Assembly (NCBI GenBank): GCA_937944405.1
Contig: CALDYR010000062.1
Location: forward strand, 16,003 to 80,002
Source: an uncultured Pirellulaceae bacterium
Lineage (GTDB): Bacteria > Planctomycetota > Planctomycetia > Pirellulales > Pirellulaceae
Reading direction: 5' to 3'
Length of the DNA: 64,000 nucleotides
The notes under the pieces were generated by a model. The model saw only the letters and a list, made by a program, of their open reading frames with translations. It searched no databases and was not told the origin of the DNA. The translations under genes were made by a program, and so were the position numbers. Shown piece after piece: positions 45,915-54,900 of this stretch; position 1 is the first letter of the stretch, and each line of letters starts with the position of its first letter.

Positions 45915-47013
45915 ATGGATTCAGAATTGATCGACCGATCCAACGAAATCAGCCAACGCATCAATCAGCTCCGAGACAGTCTTTGACTACGATCAAAAAC
46001 TCAAAGACATCCAAACGATAGAAGCCCAGATGGCGAAAACTGACTTCTGGGACGACACCGAAGCGGCTCAGGAAACTGTGGGACGGCTCAAGGCTGTTAA
46101 ATCGATCATCACGCCACTAACCGAATTGGGCAGCAGCGGCGAAGACCTGTCAGCGCTGATCGAGATGGCTGAAGAGGACGAATCGATCGAAGGTGAAATC
46201 CGCAGCGAAATCCAGTCGCTGGAAAAACAGCTCGACGCCCTCGAACTCAAGGCGTTGCTCAACGGCCCGCATGACAGCTGTGATGCGATCCTTACGATTT
46301 ATGCGCGCGACGGCGGAACTGACGCCAACGATTGGGCGGAGATGATGCTGCGGATGTATACCCTTTGGGCGCAGAAGCAGGATTATAAAATCGAACTGTT
46401 AGAACGGTCGGACAACTCGGAAGCCGGCATCAATAGCGCCGCAATCGCGATCCGTGGCCCAATGGCATACGGTTATTTAAAAGCCGAATCGGGCACCCAT
46501 CGTCTTGTCCGCATCAGCCCATTTAATTCCGAAGGTAAACGCCAAACCAGTTTTGCGGCGGTCGATGTGACGCCCGAAGTCGGGGATTCAATCGAGATCG
46601 AAATTGACGAAAAAGACGTCGTCACCGAAACCTACAAGGCCAGCGGCGCCGGTGGGCAGCACGTCAATAAAACCGATAGCGCGGTGCGGCTTAAACACAT
46701 TCCCTCGGGTGCCGTTGTGCAATGCCAAAGCCAACGATCACAACATAAGAACCGCGCCCAAGCCTGGAAGATGCTGCGGGCAAAACTGGCTCAAATCGAA
46801 GACGAAAAACGCGAAGCCGAAGAAGCCAGCAAATACCAAAACAAACAGCGCGTCGGTTTTGGTTCACAGATCCGAAACTACTTCTTGCACCCTGACCAGC
46901 GCGTCAAAGACGCACGGACCGGGTACAGCATGGGCGATTTCAGCAAAGTTCTTGATGGTGAAATTCAAGGATTCTTAGACGCTTACCTCAACTGGTTGGC
47001 TAAAGGAACATAG
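45915..47013 (+). CDS. prfB: Peptide chain release factor 2 with programmed +1 frameshift
   Basis: RF2 releases peptides at UGA and UAA. The ATG at 45915 opens 23 codons ending in CTT, then TGA at 45984-45986. The ribosome must slip +1 at CTT-TGA-C, reading GAC from 45985, to make the 365-residue protein. This is the classic self-regulating frameshift of prfB: low RF2 allows slippage at the UGA. The rest is normal: the stop-codon tripeptide SPF, and GGQ at residues 246-248 in SGAGGQHVNKT. The Shine-Dalgarno-like element that usually precedes the slip site (AGGGGG) is not obvious here; the bases before CTT are GAGACAGT. Confidence 0.97.
45981..45987 (+). promoter_or_regulatory. prfB programmed frameshift site
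   Basis: CTTTGAC at 45981-45987: slippery CTT, in-frame TGA, then C. It is identical to the core of the E. coli RF2 site. The upstream stimulator is weak. Confidence 0.95.
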
Positions 47014-47296
47014 CGCAAATCGAACACGGCTCGCAAATCCAAGGTTCATCCAAGAATGTAATAGGTGCGCGTTTGCGTAACAGGATTCGCCAGAGTTCTG
47101 TATGGTTGCATTAGCGTTTAGAAGAAGAGCATTTGGAAGGGAATTCTGGCCAATACCGCTACATTGACTTGACAAAAACTGACAGACCATTGGCCCGTTC
47201 GGTGCGGCTAAGTTCTCTAAAAAACCAAATTGGAAATTCAGCGGATTTGAAATTCTGTTGACCTTGGCTTTCTTTTTCACTCATTCCTCGACAACT

Positions 47297-47842
47297 ATGC
47301 CTCAAATTTCGACCCCCAGACTCAAGGTCACATTTCAAAAAATCTCTAACAACAGCGATCGCTGGTCCCACAAAATCTTCTTGGTCGACGGAGACCTGGA
47401 AACGCTGCTGCTGACGTCTATCGAGGGCGACGATCTGCAAACCTGGCCGCCCAGCCCCCCGCTGCAAGACATCAGCCATCACGACCTCCCCACCGGCGAA
47501 GCGATTCTTGGCGTGGGCATGGCAGGGAAAAGCCACTGGTCAACGTCGGTTTCAGTCGAAAACAATTCGATTGTTTTCTTCGACATGGCGTGCTTAATCA
47601 AGGCCGTGGATGCCACCGTAGGATCCAAATACGAAGTCGCTGCAGACGTGCAAGCAACGTCGGTCGGGGAAAACATCAGCCTTCGAACCCCTAGTGCTAA
47701 CATCGCGATGCATCCTCACCACCCACAACATCATTCCACCGGTTTGATTGTTGTAGGGTCGCAGGTCAACGTCGTCCCCGACCTCTCCACAAAGAGTCCC
47801 ACTGGATCGGTTCGATGGTGCTTTCGCTTGAGCACTCAATAA
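47297..47842 (+). CDS. Hypothetical protein, about 181 aa, no recognised domain
   Basis: A soluble protein with mixed alpha/beta-like sequence, including the hydrophilic strand ISNNSDRWSHKIFLVDGD and VGMAGKSHWSTSVSVENNSIVFFDMACLIKA, and a histidine-rich stretch MHPHHPQHHS. No signal peptide, membrane helix or catalytic motif is apparent. The ATG at 47297 is preferred; the frame is open back to 47258. It may be a lineage-specific protein. It stands between prfB and a peptidase gene on the same strand. Confidence 0.6.
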   Translation: MPQISTPRLKVTFQKISNNSDRWSHKIFLVDGDLETLLLTSIEGDDLQTWPPSPPLQDISHHDLPTGEAILGVGMAGKSHWSTSVSVENNSIVFFDMACLIKAVDATVGSKYEVAADVQATSVGENISLRTPSANIAMHPHHPQHHSTGLIVVGSQVNVVPDLSTKSPTGSVRWCFRLSTQ

Positions 47843-47851
47843 CGCTGGGTA

Positions 47852-47871
47852 ACGTCGGATTTTACCGACGT
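47852..47871. terminator. Hairpin after the hypothetical gene
   Basis: ACGTCGG (47852-47858) and CCGACGT (47865-47871) form a seven-base stem with a six-base loop, ten bases after the stop codon at 47842. No T-tract follows, so it is only a possible weak terminator. Confidence 0.35.
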
Positions 47872-48021
47872 GAAATTGAGTCGCTTGCGTTACAAAACAG
47901 ATCCGACTCGATCCGTATTGCCTTGCCGGTCGAATATCGCAAAGATTAAACTCTGCTAATTTCCGTTGTTGTATTGAAAACGGTCGAACGAAAATTTTGA
48001 CCGACTGAAAGATTTCCACCC

Positions 48022-48780
48022 ATGTTTGATTTATTTAACTTGTCTTCGTTCAGTTTCCCGATCGCAATGATGGGCTTTGACCCGATGTATATGCTAATGG
48101 TGTTACTGCCCAGCATGGCATTGTCGGGCGGCGCGTCCTGGTTGGTGAAAAGCCGCTTCAACAAGTACTCTCAAGTTCCCAGCCAGCGAGGCTATACCGG
48201 CCAACAAGCGGCTCAGAAATTGCTCGATGAGGCCGGCATTACCGACGTCAGGGTCGTTCGAGTCGATGGTTCTCTAACCGATCACTACAACCCAACCACA
48301 AAATCACTCGCCCTTTCCACCCCCGTGTTTGACCAGACATCCATCGCCGCGATCGGCGTCGCGACACACGAAGCCGGACACGCCATCCAACACGCCACCG
48401 GTTACTTTCCGCTGAAGTGGCGCAGCCTGTTGGTGCCAGCCACAGGAATCGGTTCTAAATTCGGCACATGGACGATGATGGGTGGACTGATGCTGATGGG
48501 AATCGGCGGCGCAATCGGCTCCGTCGTTTTTGTCATCGGGGCATGTTTGTACGGACTGTTGCTGTTATTTCAATTAGTAACATTGCCCGTCGAATTCAAC
48601 GCCAGCAACCGAGCCAAGCAATTGGTCGTCCAAGCGGGCATCGTTTCTGAACAAGAGCGCTACGGCATCGACAAAGTCCTCGGTGCTGCGGCGCTGACCT
48701 ACGTCGCGGCTTTTGTCACGTCGTTGATGACCTTGATCTACTTTCTGCACCGTGCCGGATTTTTGGGCGAACGCAGGTAA
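48022..48780 (+). CDS. YugP-type membrane zinc metallopeptidase
   Basis: A 252-residue membrane protease of the YugP/DUF232 family. The zinc motif is HEAGH at 116-120 (ATHEAGHAIQHATGYFP) in the typical context, followed by two membrane segments (about 155-190 and 228-245). An N-terminal segment (about 22-38) is also hydrophobic. The function in bacteria is unknown. The gene is convergent to fabI; 515 bases separate them. Confidence 0.88.
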   Translation: MFDLFNLSSFSFPIAMMGFDPMYMLMVLLPSMALSGGASWLVKSRFNKYSQVPSQRGYTGQQAAQKLLDEAGITDVRVVRVDGSLTDHYNPTTKSLALSTPVFDQTSIAAIGVATHEAGHAIQHATGYFPLKWRSLLVPATGIGSKFGTWTMMGGLMLMGIGGAIGSVVFVIGACLYGLLLLFQLVTLPVEFNASNRAKQLVVQAGIVSEQERYGIDKVLGAAALTYVAAFVTSLMTLIYFLHRAGFLGERR

Positions 48781-49295
48781 ACACCAGTAGACGCGGCCAA
48801 TCACGGTCCTAGATAACGGTAGGATTATGGATGGAAAAAGTTCCCACTTCACCTGTCCCACCTTGGGATCGCGCGATTGACAAATTCGGAATTTTCAGGC
48901 TTGCGATTTTAATTTCGTTTAACCGTTAGCCAAAAGCGTACGTGTTTTAACGACCACAGACACGTACGTGATCGGCTGACGGTAAAACATAAAGACGCGC
49001 GCACAAACGGGTCGCCGACCCAATCCCCACGTTTGTTTTTTCCGCGTTACTCAGCACCCGACGCGTAAGATCTTTTTTAGTAAAGCACTTTTTAGCTAAC
49101 ACCGAAATGCCGTTGGTGACGCGCTTGATTTGTCGCTGACAAATTTGGGGTTTCGACCGGCGTATCAGGCAATCTTTATCGCTCCGCATCGAGTCTTCGA
49201 AACGAAGACTCGACAACGGCAAAAAGAATCATGGTCGCGCACTAAAACGGCGAGCGCGATTTATGAACATCACGGACGTTGTTCAGGGACAATCA
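48781..49295. other. Intergenic stretch between convergent genes with strong hairpins
   Basis: No gene is seen. Two inverted repeats are clear: CGTACGTG (48937-48944) with CACGTACG (48961-48968), and the ten-base perfect stem CGAGTCTTCG (49190-49199) with CGAAGACTCG (49203-49212). Neither has a T-tract. They probably end or protect the 3' ends of the converging YugP and fabI transcripts. Confidence 0.5.
49190..49212. terminator. Perfect ten-base hairpin downstream of fabI
   Basis: CGAGTCTTCG and CGAAGACTCG pair perfectly around a three-base AAA loop, about 85 bases beyond the fabI stop codon (minus strand). It is very stable but lacks the T-tract of an intrinsic terminator in either direction. 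Its role as terminator or 3' stabiliser is inferred. Confidence 0.55.
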
Positions 49296-50123
49296 TTAAG
49301 CCAACATGTTCGTCAAACGTCCAGGCGAACCCATCGCGTTGTAGCCGCCATCGATATGAAGTACTTCGCCGGTGATGCCTTCGGAAAGATCTGACAGTAA
49401 AAACGCCCCGGACTTCCCAACGTCTTCGTGCGAAATGTTCTTGCCCGTCATTGCTATGTGTTCGTACATTTTCAACATATCGCCAACGCCGGCGGCGCTT
49501 CCGGCCAACGTCTTCAATGGGCCGGCACTCAAGGCGTTGACCCGTACACCTGCGGGGCCTAAATCGTAGGCCAGATAACGCATCGTTGCATCCAGCGCCG
49601 CTTTACAGATTCCCATCACGTTGTAACCGGGAACACATTTTTCACCACCGAAGTACGTCATACACGCAATCGCCGAACGATCCGAAAGAATCGGCCGGGC
49701 AGCATTGGCGACAGCGATCAGACTGTAACAGCTGATTTCCATCGCCATGTTGAAACCGCTGCGGCTGGTTTCAACGGTGTCGCGTTGCAAATCATTTCGA
49801 TCGGCAAACGCGATCGAATGTAGCAAAAAATCGATTTTCCCAAATTCTTGTTTGGCCGTGTCCATCACGCTAGCGATTTGTTCGTCGTCCTGAACATTAA
49901 GGGGAACCAAGAATTTGGCTTGATCTTGGTAATCTGATTTTTCTAAACACTTTTGAACGCGCCGATGGTTTTTCTTTTTGTCGTCGTCCTCCCGGTCGGG
50001 GAGATGGGTAAAACCACATTGGCCGCCTTCGGACATGATTTTGTCCGCAATCGCCCATGCAATCGAACGATCGTTGGCGACCCCGAGAATTAAACCTTTT
50101 TTACCTTCGAACATACCCGCCAT
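49296..50123 (-). CDS. fabI: Enoyl-ACP reductase (NADH), FabI type
   Basis: A 275-residue short-chain dehydrogenase-like reductase that completes each cycle of fatty acid elongation. Signatures are KKGLILGVANDRSIAWAIA (the nucleotide site), HSIAFAD and the catalytic tyrosine-lysine pair of YNVMGICK, with the spacing Y-x6-K typical of FabI. The loop before it reads MTYFGGEKCVPG. The ATG ending at 50123 is taken as the start; the eight residues upstream in frame are less likely. It is divergent from the sigma-54 activator gene, about 250 bases apart. Confidence 0.95.
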   Translation of the reverse strand: MAGMFEGKKGLILGVANDRSIAWAIADKIMSEGGQCGFTHLPDREDDDKKKNHRRVQKCLEKSDYQDQAKFLVPLNVQDDEQIASVMDTAKQEFGKIDFLLHSIAFADRNDLQRDTVETSRSGFNMAMEISCYSLIAVANAARPILSDRSAIACMTYFGGEKCVPGYNVMGICKAALDATMRYLAYDLGPAGVRVNALSAGPLKTLAGSAAGVGDMLKMYEHIAMTGKNISHEDVGKSGAFLLSDLSEGITGEVLHIDGGYNAMGSPGRLTNMLA

Positions 50124-50373
50124 AACATTCCTCTCAGCTTTCCTCAAAATGCGTTTTCAAATACCAAGAAGTTACATCGTTAGCGCTTCTCAGTGTGGCC
50201 CGCGCTGGAATCGGGCGGGCCAGATTTTCAGCAATTTACCACAACGCGCCGGCTTCTTCATTGCCCCTAAGTGTCAAATTGACGACGGTCTGGTAAATTC
50301 CATCGATAAATCTTGCGATCCAACCATCGCTGCTCGTTTTCGACTACCGACTTGCACTGATCCAATTCCCACC

Positions 50374-52305
50374 ATGCGCCAACAAGCCCAGACCGATCGA
50401 ATCGTCCAAGGTAACCATGGGCCTATGCTGTTGCCTGAACTGATTTACCATTCGCTTCATTGTCACGATGAAAGTAACTTCCTGCGCGCTGCGGTCAAAC
50501 ACATCAACGACGCCACCGGCGCGACCACCACCGCCGTTGTCCAAGGCATCAAAGGCCAATGGCGAACGTTGGCAGAAATACTCACCGACCAACCTTCGCA
50601 AGCATTCCTCACTGACGTTTTAGATGCCGAACGCTGCCTTTGCAAAGGCGACTGGATCGCGACGCCAGTTTCTCCATCGACTCCCGATCTGCAACACCGG
50701 GGCATGTTGCTGTTGCAGAAATTTGCCAATCCACTAACAGGCCAAGAATTCGACTCGATCGCCGCGGCACTCCATTTAGCCCTGATTAACCATCAAAACC
50801 ATATCGCCAGCGACCGCCGCGGCGAACGTTTACAAACGATGCTGGAGATGACGGTCAGTTGGAACCAGTCGCGCGAAACCGATCAATTACTGATCAAGAT
50901 CGCCGAAGCGTCAACGCGATTGCTGGGTGCCGAACGTGCCACGATCTTTCTTCCCGACAGCAGCCGCGAGACTCTGATCGGCAAACCCGCCTTAGGAGTC
51001 GAAGACGGTATCTTGCGAATTCCAGCAACCGCTGGCGTCGTCGGTCAAGTCATCAAAACCGGCCAACCGGTGCGCGTGGACGAAGACATCTCTCACGAAC
51101 AACAACAAATCAATCGTACCGTCGATCAGAAATTGGGGTTCGAGACGAAAACGATCCTCTGCGTCGCGATGTTAGATGCCAAAGGAAAAGTAATCGGCGC
51201 TTTCGAAGTCATCAATCGCCACAGCGGCAACTTCACGGCCGAAGACGAAGTCGCCCTCACAGAACTGGCCGCTCACGCCGCGGTCGCCATCGAGAACACC
51301 CAACACGTCGAAAAATTAGTCTCCACCAAATCACACATCGCTGACCAAGCCGCAGGTGGTGTGGAGCTGATAGGCCAATGTGAGTCGATCGAAAAACTGA
51401 AACAAACATTAGCCCGAATCGCGGACACCGATTTGGCAATCCTGATCACCGGCGAAAACGGAACCGGTAAAGAAGTCGTCGCGCAGTTAGTCCACTACCT
51501 CAGCCAACGGCGTGACGAGGTCTTAGTCGCGGTCAACTGTGCCGCGATCAGCGAAACGCTGCTGGAAAGCGAACTCTTTGGTCACGAAAAAGGAGCTTTC
51601 ACCGACGCCCATCAAGCGCGTGAAGGAAAATTTGAACTGGCTAATGGAGGCACGCTGTTTTTAGATGAAATCGGCGATATGTCTTTGGGTGGACAGGCCA
51701 AACTGCTCCGCGTGCTTGAGGAGAAAGTTGTTGTCCGGGTTGGCGGCAGCGTGACGATTCCGACTTCGGCGCGCGTCGTCGCGGCCACTAATCAGAAGCT
51801 TGGCGAATTGGTACGCGATAAAAAATTTCGCGAAGATCTATTCTTCCGCTTGAACGTGGTAACGATCGAACTGCCAGCGCTGCGCGAGCGCGGAGACGAC
51901 GTTTTGCTGTTGGCGAACCACTTTTTAGACGGTTTCTGCAAAAAGGCACGACGAACGACCCCCACCATTTCTGCGGCCGCAAAAAAACGGTTGTTGGGCC
52001 ATCGTTGGCCGGGCAATGTCCGTGAACTGAGAAATATGATGGAACGGTTGGCCTACCTAACGGACGGCGATAAAGTGGTGCCCGAAGACCTTGCATTCAT
52101 CAATGCACCGGCAGTCGAAGAATCAGCGATCCCGCTTTCGCTGTCTCTAAATGAGGCCACCCATAGTTTTCAAATGGACTATATTCAACGGCAGATCGAC
52201 CACGCCAGAGGCAATATCACCGACGCGGCTGCCAACATGGGCCTGCACCGCTCCAACCTCTATCGGAAAATGAAACAGTTGGGTATGAACGCGGATCAAA
52301 GATAA
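50374..52305 (+). CDS. Sigma-54-dependent Fis-family transcriptional regulator with GAF domain(s)
   Basis: An enhancer-binding activator of about 643 residues from ATG 50374. The first 150 residues look like a divergent GAF-like sensor, and a clearer GAF domain follows (about 165-325, with LLGAERATIFLPD and GAFEVINRHSG). The AAA+ domain (about 335-575) has Walker A GENGTGKE, Walker B TLFLDEIGDM and WPGNVRELRN. A Fis-type helix-turn-helix ends the protein (AAANMGLHRSNLYRKMKQLG). The sigma-54 contact loop reads GAFTDA at 407-412 instead of GAFTGA. The ligand sensed by the GAF domains is unknown. The open frame before 50374 overlaps fabI antisense and is not coding. Divergent to fabI. Confidence 0.9.
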   Translation: MRQQAQTDRIVQGNHGPMLLPELIYHSLHCHDESNFLRAAVKHINDATGATTTAVVQGIKGQWRTLAEILTDQPSQAFLTDVLDAERCLCKGDWIATPVSPSTPDLQHRGMLLLQKFANPLTGQEFDSIAAALHLALINHQNHIASDRRGERLQTMLEMTVSWNQSRETDQLLIKIAEASTRLLGAERATIFLPDSSRETLIGKPALGVEDGILRIPATAGVVGQVIKTGQPVRVDEDISHEQQQINRTVDQKLGFETKTILCVAMLDAKGKVIGAFEVINRHSGNFTAEDEVALTELAAHAAVAIENTQHVEKLVSTKSHIADQAAGGVELIGQCESIEKLKQTLARIADTDLAILITGENGTGKEVVAQLVHYLSQRRDEVLVAVNCAAISETLLESELFGHEKGAFTDAHQAREGKFELANGGTLFLDEIGDMSLGGQAKLLRVLEEKVVVRVGGSVTIPTSARVVAATNQKLGELVRDKKFREDLFFRLNVVTIELPALRERGDDVLLLANHFLDGFCKKARRTTPTISAAAKKRLLGHRWPGNVRELRNMMERLAYLTDGDKVVPEDLAFINAPAVEESAIPLSLSLNEATHSFQMDYIQRQIDHARGNITDAAANMGLHRSNLYRKMKQLGMNADQR

Positions 52306-52724
52306 CGGCGCTGAACTGTTGACACCGATTTTAAAACGAAAACAATCAAAGACTTGTCTCGCTGCTCCCAACGCAAACAAACAACCGTAGTCAAGTCGTT
52401 GGCCCAGTTACTTCGGCGGCAGTCCCAACAGCGGAAAGAATAAAGCTTCCTCATCACACCCTCGTAATCTGCAACGCACAATCGCGGTGGTCGCCGGTCG
52501 CGCAAATCCCAATTCAGATCGAGCCAACCACGAAACGAGCTTTAATCTCGACAGTGGTCTGAATCCTAGCGAATCCAGCTACATTAAAACCACGCTACTT
52601 TTAAAATCACACGACGTTGGGATGCTGATTGTTGGATGACTCACAGAGGGTCCTGTCAGCACCTATCTCTGGCGAACCTTTCGATTAAAAAAGATATTAT
52701 TTCCGAAATCGCTCCGTTTCAAGT
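52306..52724. other. Intergenic stretch before the DUF3179 gene
   Basis: About 420 bases with no open reading frame of coding character, no repeats and no recognised RNA. It separates the sigma-54 regulator from the next gene and probably contains that gene's promoter. Confidence 0.45.
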
Positions 52725-52757
52725 TTGACGGTGGTCGGCATTGGATTGTTTAAATGG

Positions 52758-54215
52758 ATGGAGTTTTCTGTGAGCATTTTCAAGTCCGTAACGCGGCAGT
52801 TAGGCGACCGTCGTCGTTGGGTCGCGTTGACAGCAGTGATTGCCGTGGTGGGCTCGGTGGTCGCTACCATCGCGGTGCAGCGCCTTTCCCAACAAGCACA
52901 GGCTTCGCCGGCGGGATACCTCGTTCAATCGACCGGCTCCAGCGGCGATGACGACTTGGCACCCTATTTTGGGCTGACTTCTTCCAGTGCGGCAGTTGTC
53001 GAACAATCCCTGAAGACGATTTCGGAGAATTGGCACCCCGGTTCGGCTGTGATGATGATTGAGGTCGCGCGGTTTGCGCGCAGCGGTGTAGTAGCCGCAC
53101 AGATCATCTCCCTAACTGAGGCTAAAACTGGCCAACGTTTCCAAGACGATTTTGATAAATGGCACCAATGGATTTGGAAACAACCTTATGACCCCCACCC
53201 AAACTACGCACAATTCAAAAGCGCGCTCTACGCCAAAATAGATCCGCGATTCGCTGAATACTACCGTGTGACCAAAAATTCCAAGATCCGTTTGGATGAA
53301 ATTCGTTGGGGAGGCGTGATTCGTGACGGAATCCCGCCGCTGAAAGATCCCAAAATGATCACCGCCGCCAACGCCGATTACCTTGCCGATTCCGACGTCG
53401 TGTTCGGAGTTGACCTCAACGGCGACGCCCGGTGCTACCCAAAACGCATTTTAGCATGGCACGAAATGTTCAAGGACACGATCGGCGGCGAATCGGTATG
53501 CGGCGTTTACTGAACGTTATGCGGAGCGCTGATCGTGTATCAGACAAAACTCAACGGCAAACACTACGAATTAGGCACCAGCGGATTCTTATACCGTTCC
53601 AATAAACTAATGTACGACCACGAAACGAAGTCTTATTGGTCGACACTTCAAGGCGAACCGGTCGTCGGCGAATTGGTCGATAAGAACATTAAGTTAAACC
53701 GCCGCTACTGCGTTACGACGACGTGGGGCGATTGGAAGCGACAGCACCCAGACACGACGGTTCTATCTTTGGACACAGGTCACTCGCGCGACTACGGGGA
53801 AGGCGTTGCCTACAACGCCTACTTCAGCACCGACAAATTGATGTTCAAAGTCCCCGGCAAAGACAGCCGATTACTCAACAAAGCAGAGGTTGTCGTGCTG
53901 CGAAACGAAACGCAACAGCTAGCGATCTCTTCTGAATTTCTACTGCAACACCCTGTTTACCATGACGTACTGGGGAAGGATAATTTGGTGGTACTGTCCA
54001 ATCCCGCTGGTGCCAATCGTGTCTATCGATCGGGTGAGACAAAATTCCAAACCTACAACGGTGCTGACACCGTGAATGACTCCGATGGGCAGCAGTGGCA
54101 GGTCACCGAAGAAAGTCTTACTTTGGGAACAACAACCTACAAACGCATGCCGTCCCATCGTGCTTTTTGGTTCGGATGGCACGCCCAGTACCCAAAAACT
54201 CGGCTGGTGAAATAA
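52758..54215 (+). CDS. DUF3179 protein with an in-frame TGA at a conserved cysteine position
   Basis: A DUF3179 protein with an N-terminal membrane anchor (LTAVIAVVGSVVATIAV). Start choices are ATG 52758 and GTG 52770, the latter behind GGAG. The frame runs through DGARCYPKRILAWHEMFKDTIGG-type sequence to GVY, then TGA at 53511-53513, and continues without any further break for 234 codons: TLCGALIVYQT, LGTSGFLYRSNKLMYDHET and so on to the TAA at 54213-54215. DUF3179 proteins carry Y-C-P-L-C or a similar CxxC at this point, so TGA takes the place of the first cysteine and gives U-x-x-C. A five-base hairpin begins 15 bases downstream. The gene is therefore either a selenoprotein, or a pseudogene by a single TGC to TGA change, or a sequencing error. 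No Sec machinery is in the window. Confidence 0.65.
53511..53543 (+). promoter_or_regulatory. Candidate selenocysteine recoding site (TGA plus small hairpin)
   Basis: TGA at 53511-53513, then a perfect stem CTGAT (53529-53533)/ATCAG (53539-53543) with the loop CGTGT (53534-53538). Twenty bases lie between the TGA and the loop. From memory, bacterial SECIS models ask for a 16-37 base spacing, a stem of at least four pairs and a G in the first two loop bases; all three are met, although a five-pair stem is easily found by chance. Confidence 0.3.
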
Positions 54216-54299
54216 TGAAAAACCAAACACATCGGGCATAACAACACACGAAAGTCAGTCTCAAAGCGGGAGATCCCAATCTAAACGACGACTGCATCG
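54216..54299. other. Short spacer between the DUF3179 gene and the oxidoreductase relic
   Basis: Eighty-four bases with no recognised element. Together with the relic and the 167 bases after it, the whole span 54216-54900 has no intact gene. Confidence 0.4.
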
Positions 54300-54733
54300 G
54301 TTGCTAATAACATCTGGGTGCCAATAGCATCATTAGGATGGTACGAAGCCGGTTGGGGCCCGATGATGAACGAAACAGAATTCTTTGTATAGGACATCGT
54401 GGGCTCCAAAGGATGCGTAACGATCTGCGCCGACAATTTAGGGGTGGAGAAAAAGAATTCCGCAAATGTCCATTTCCACACCAGAACACAAACCCTTCGA
54501 CTCCATCACAGCGCTCTGGTGGACGAAAATTCGCCAACAAAGCCGATCAATGGATTTCGATACAAGACGAACCCGATCACGACGGTCTGTGCCGGCGCGA
54601 ACAGAATTTCTTTTTCAACGCGATCCTTAACGATAGCGATTTGAGCACACACTTGGAGGCCGCGATCAACTCTATGCGCGTCGTGGCAGCGGCGAACGAA
54701 AGTTTTCGCAGCAGCAAGACGGTCCAACTGTAA
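54300..54733 (+). pseudogene. C-terminal relic of a Gfo/Idh/MocA-family oxidoreductase
   Basis: One frame from about 54325 reads SLGWYEAGWGPMMNETEFFV, then a TAG, then DIVGSKGCVTI, the pattern of the substrate-binding half of Gfo/Idh/MocA oxidoreductases (EAGWGPMM, K-D-I-x-G-x-K-G). The C-terminal family ending (HLEAAINSMRVVAAANESF, then RSSKTVQL and stop) is found in another frame up to 54733. A stop and at least one frameshift separate the two parts, and nothing of the N-terminal Rossmann domain is found upstream. It is a decayed gene fragment. Confidence 0.7.
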
Positions 54734-54900
54734 CCAATGGTTCGCGCGGCCGGTGTCCTGAGAAGCCGACTGAGTCCTCCGGTGGCACGTTGGGCAAATT
54801 ACCCGCCACCGGACACGGGGTTCTACTGGTTCTTTTCCTGCACTATATTATCGGTTTTTGTAACCCTTTCAGTTTTCACTTTTTAATCTGCACTTCGGCA

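Noticed and set aside
49978-50373. Upstream start for the sigma-54 regulator at 49978
   Set aside because: The extra 132 residues are antisense to the fabI N-terminus and its promoter; the ATG at 50374 opens a normal protein.
27654-53513. TGA read as tryptophan or cysteine (changed genetic code), suggested by TGA in mtfA and DUF3179
   Set aside because: Many intact genes end with TGA in the normal place, for example actF and the SCO gene, prfB keeps its UGA frameshift control, and mtfA has other lesions as well.
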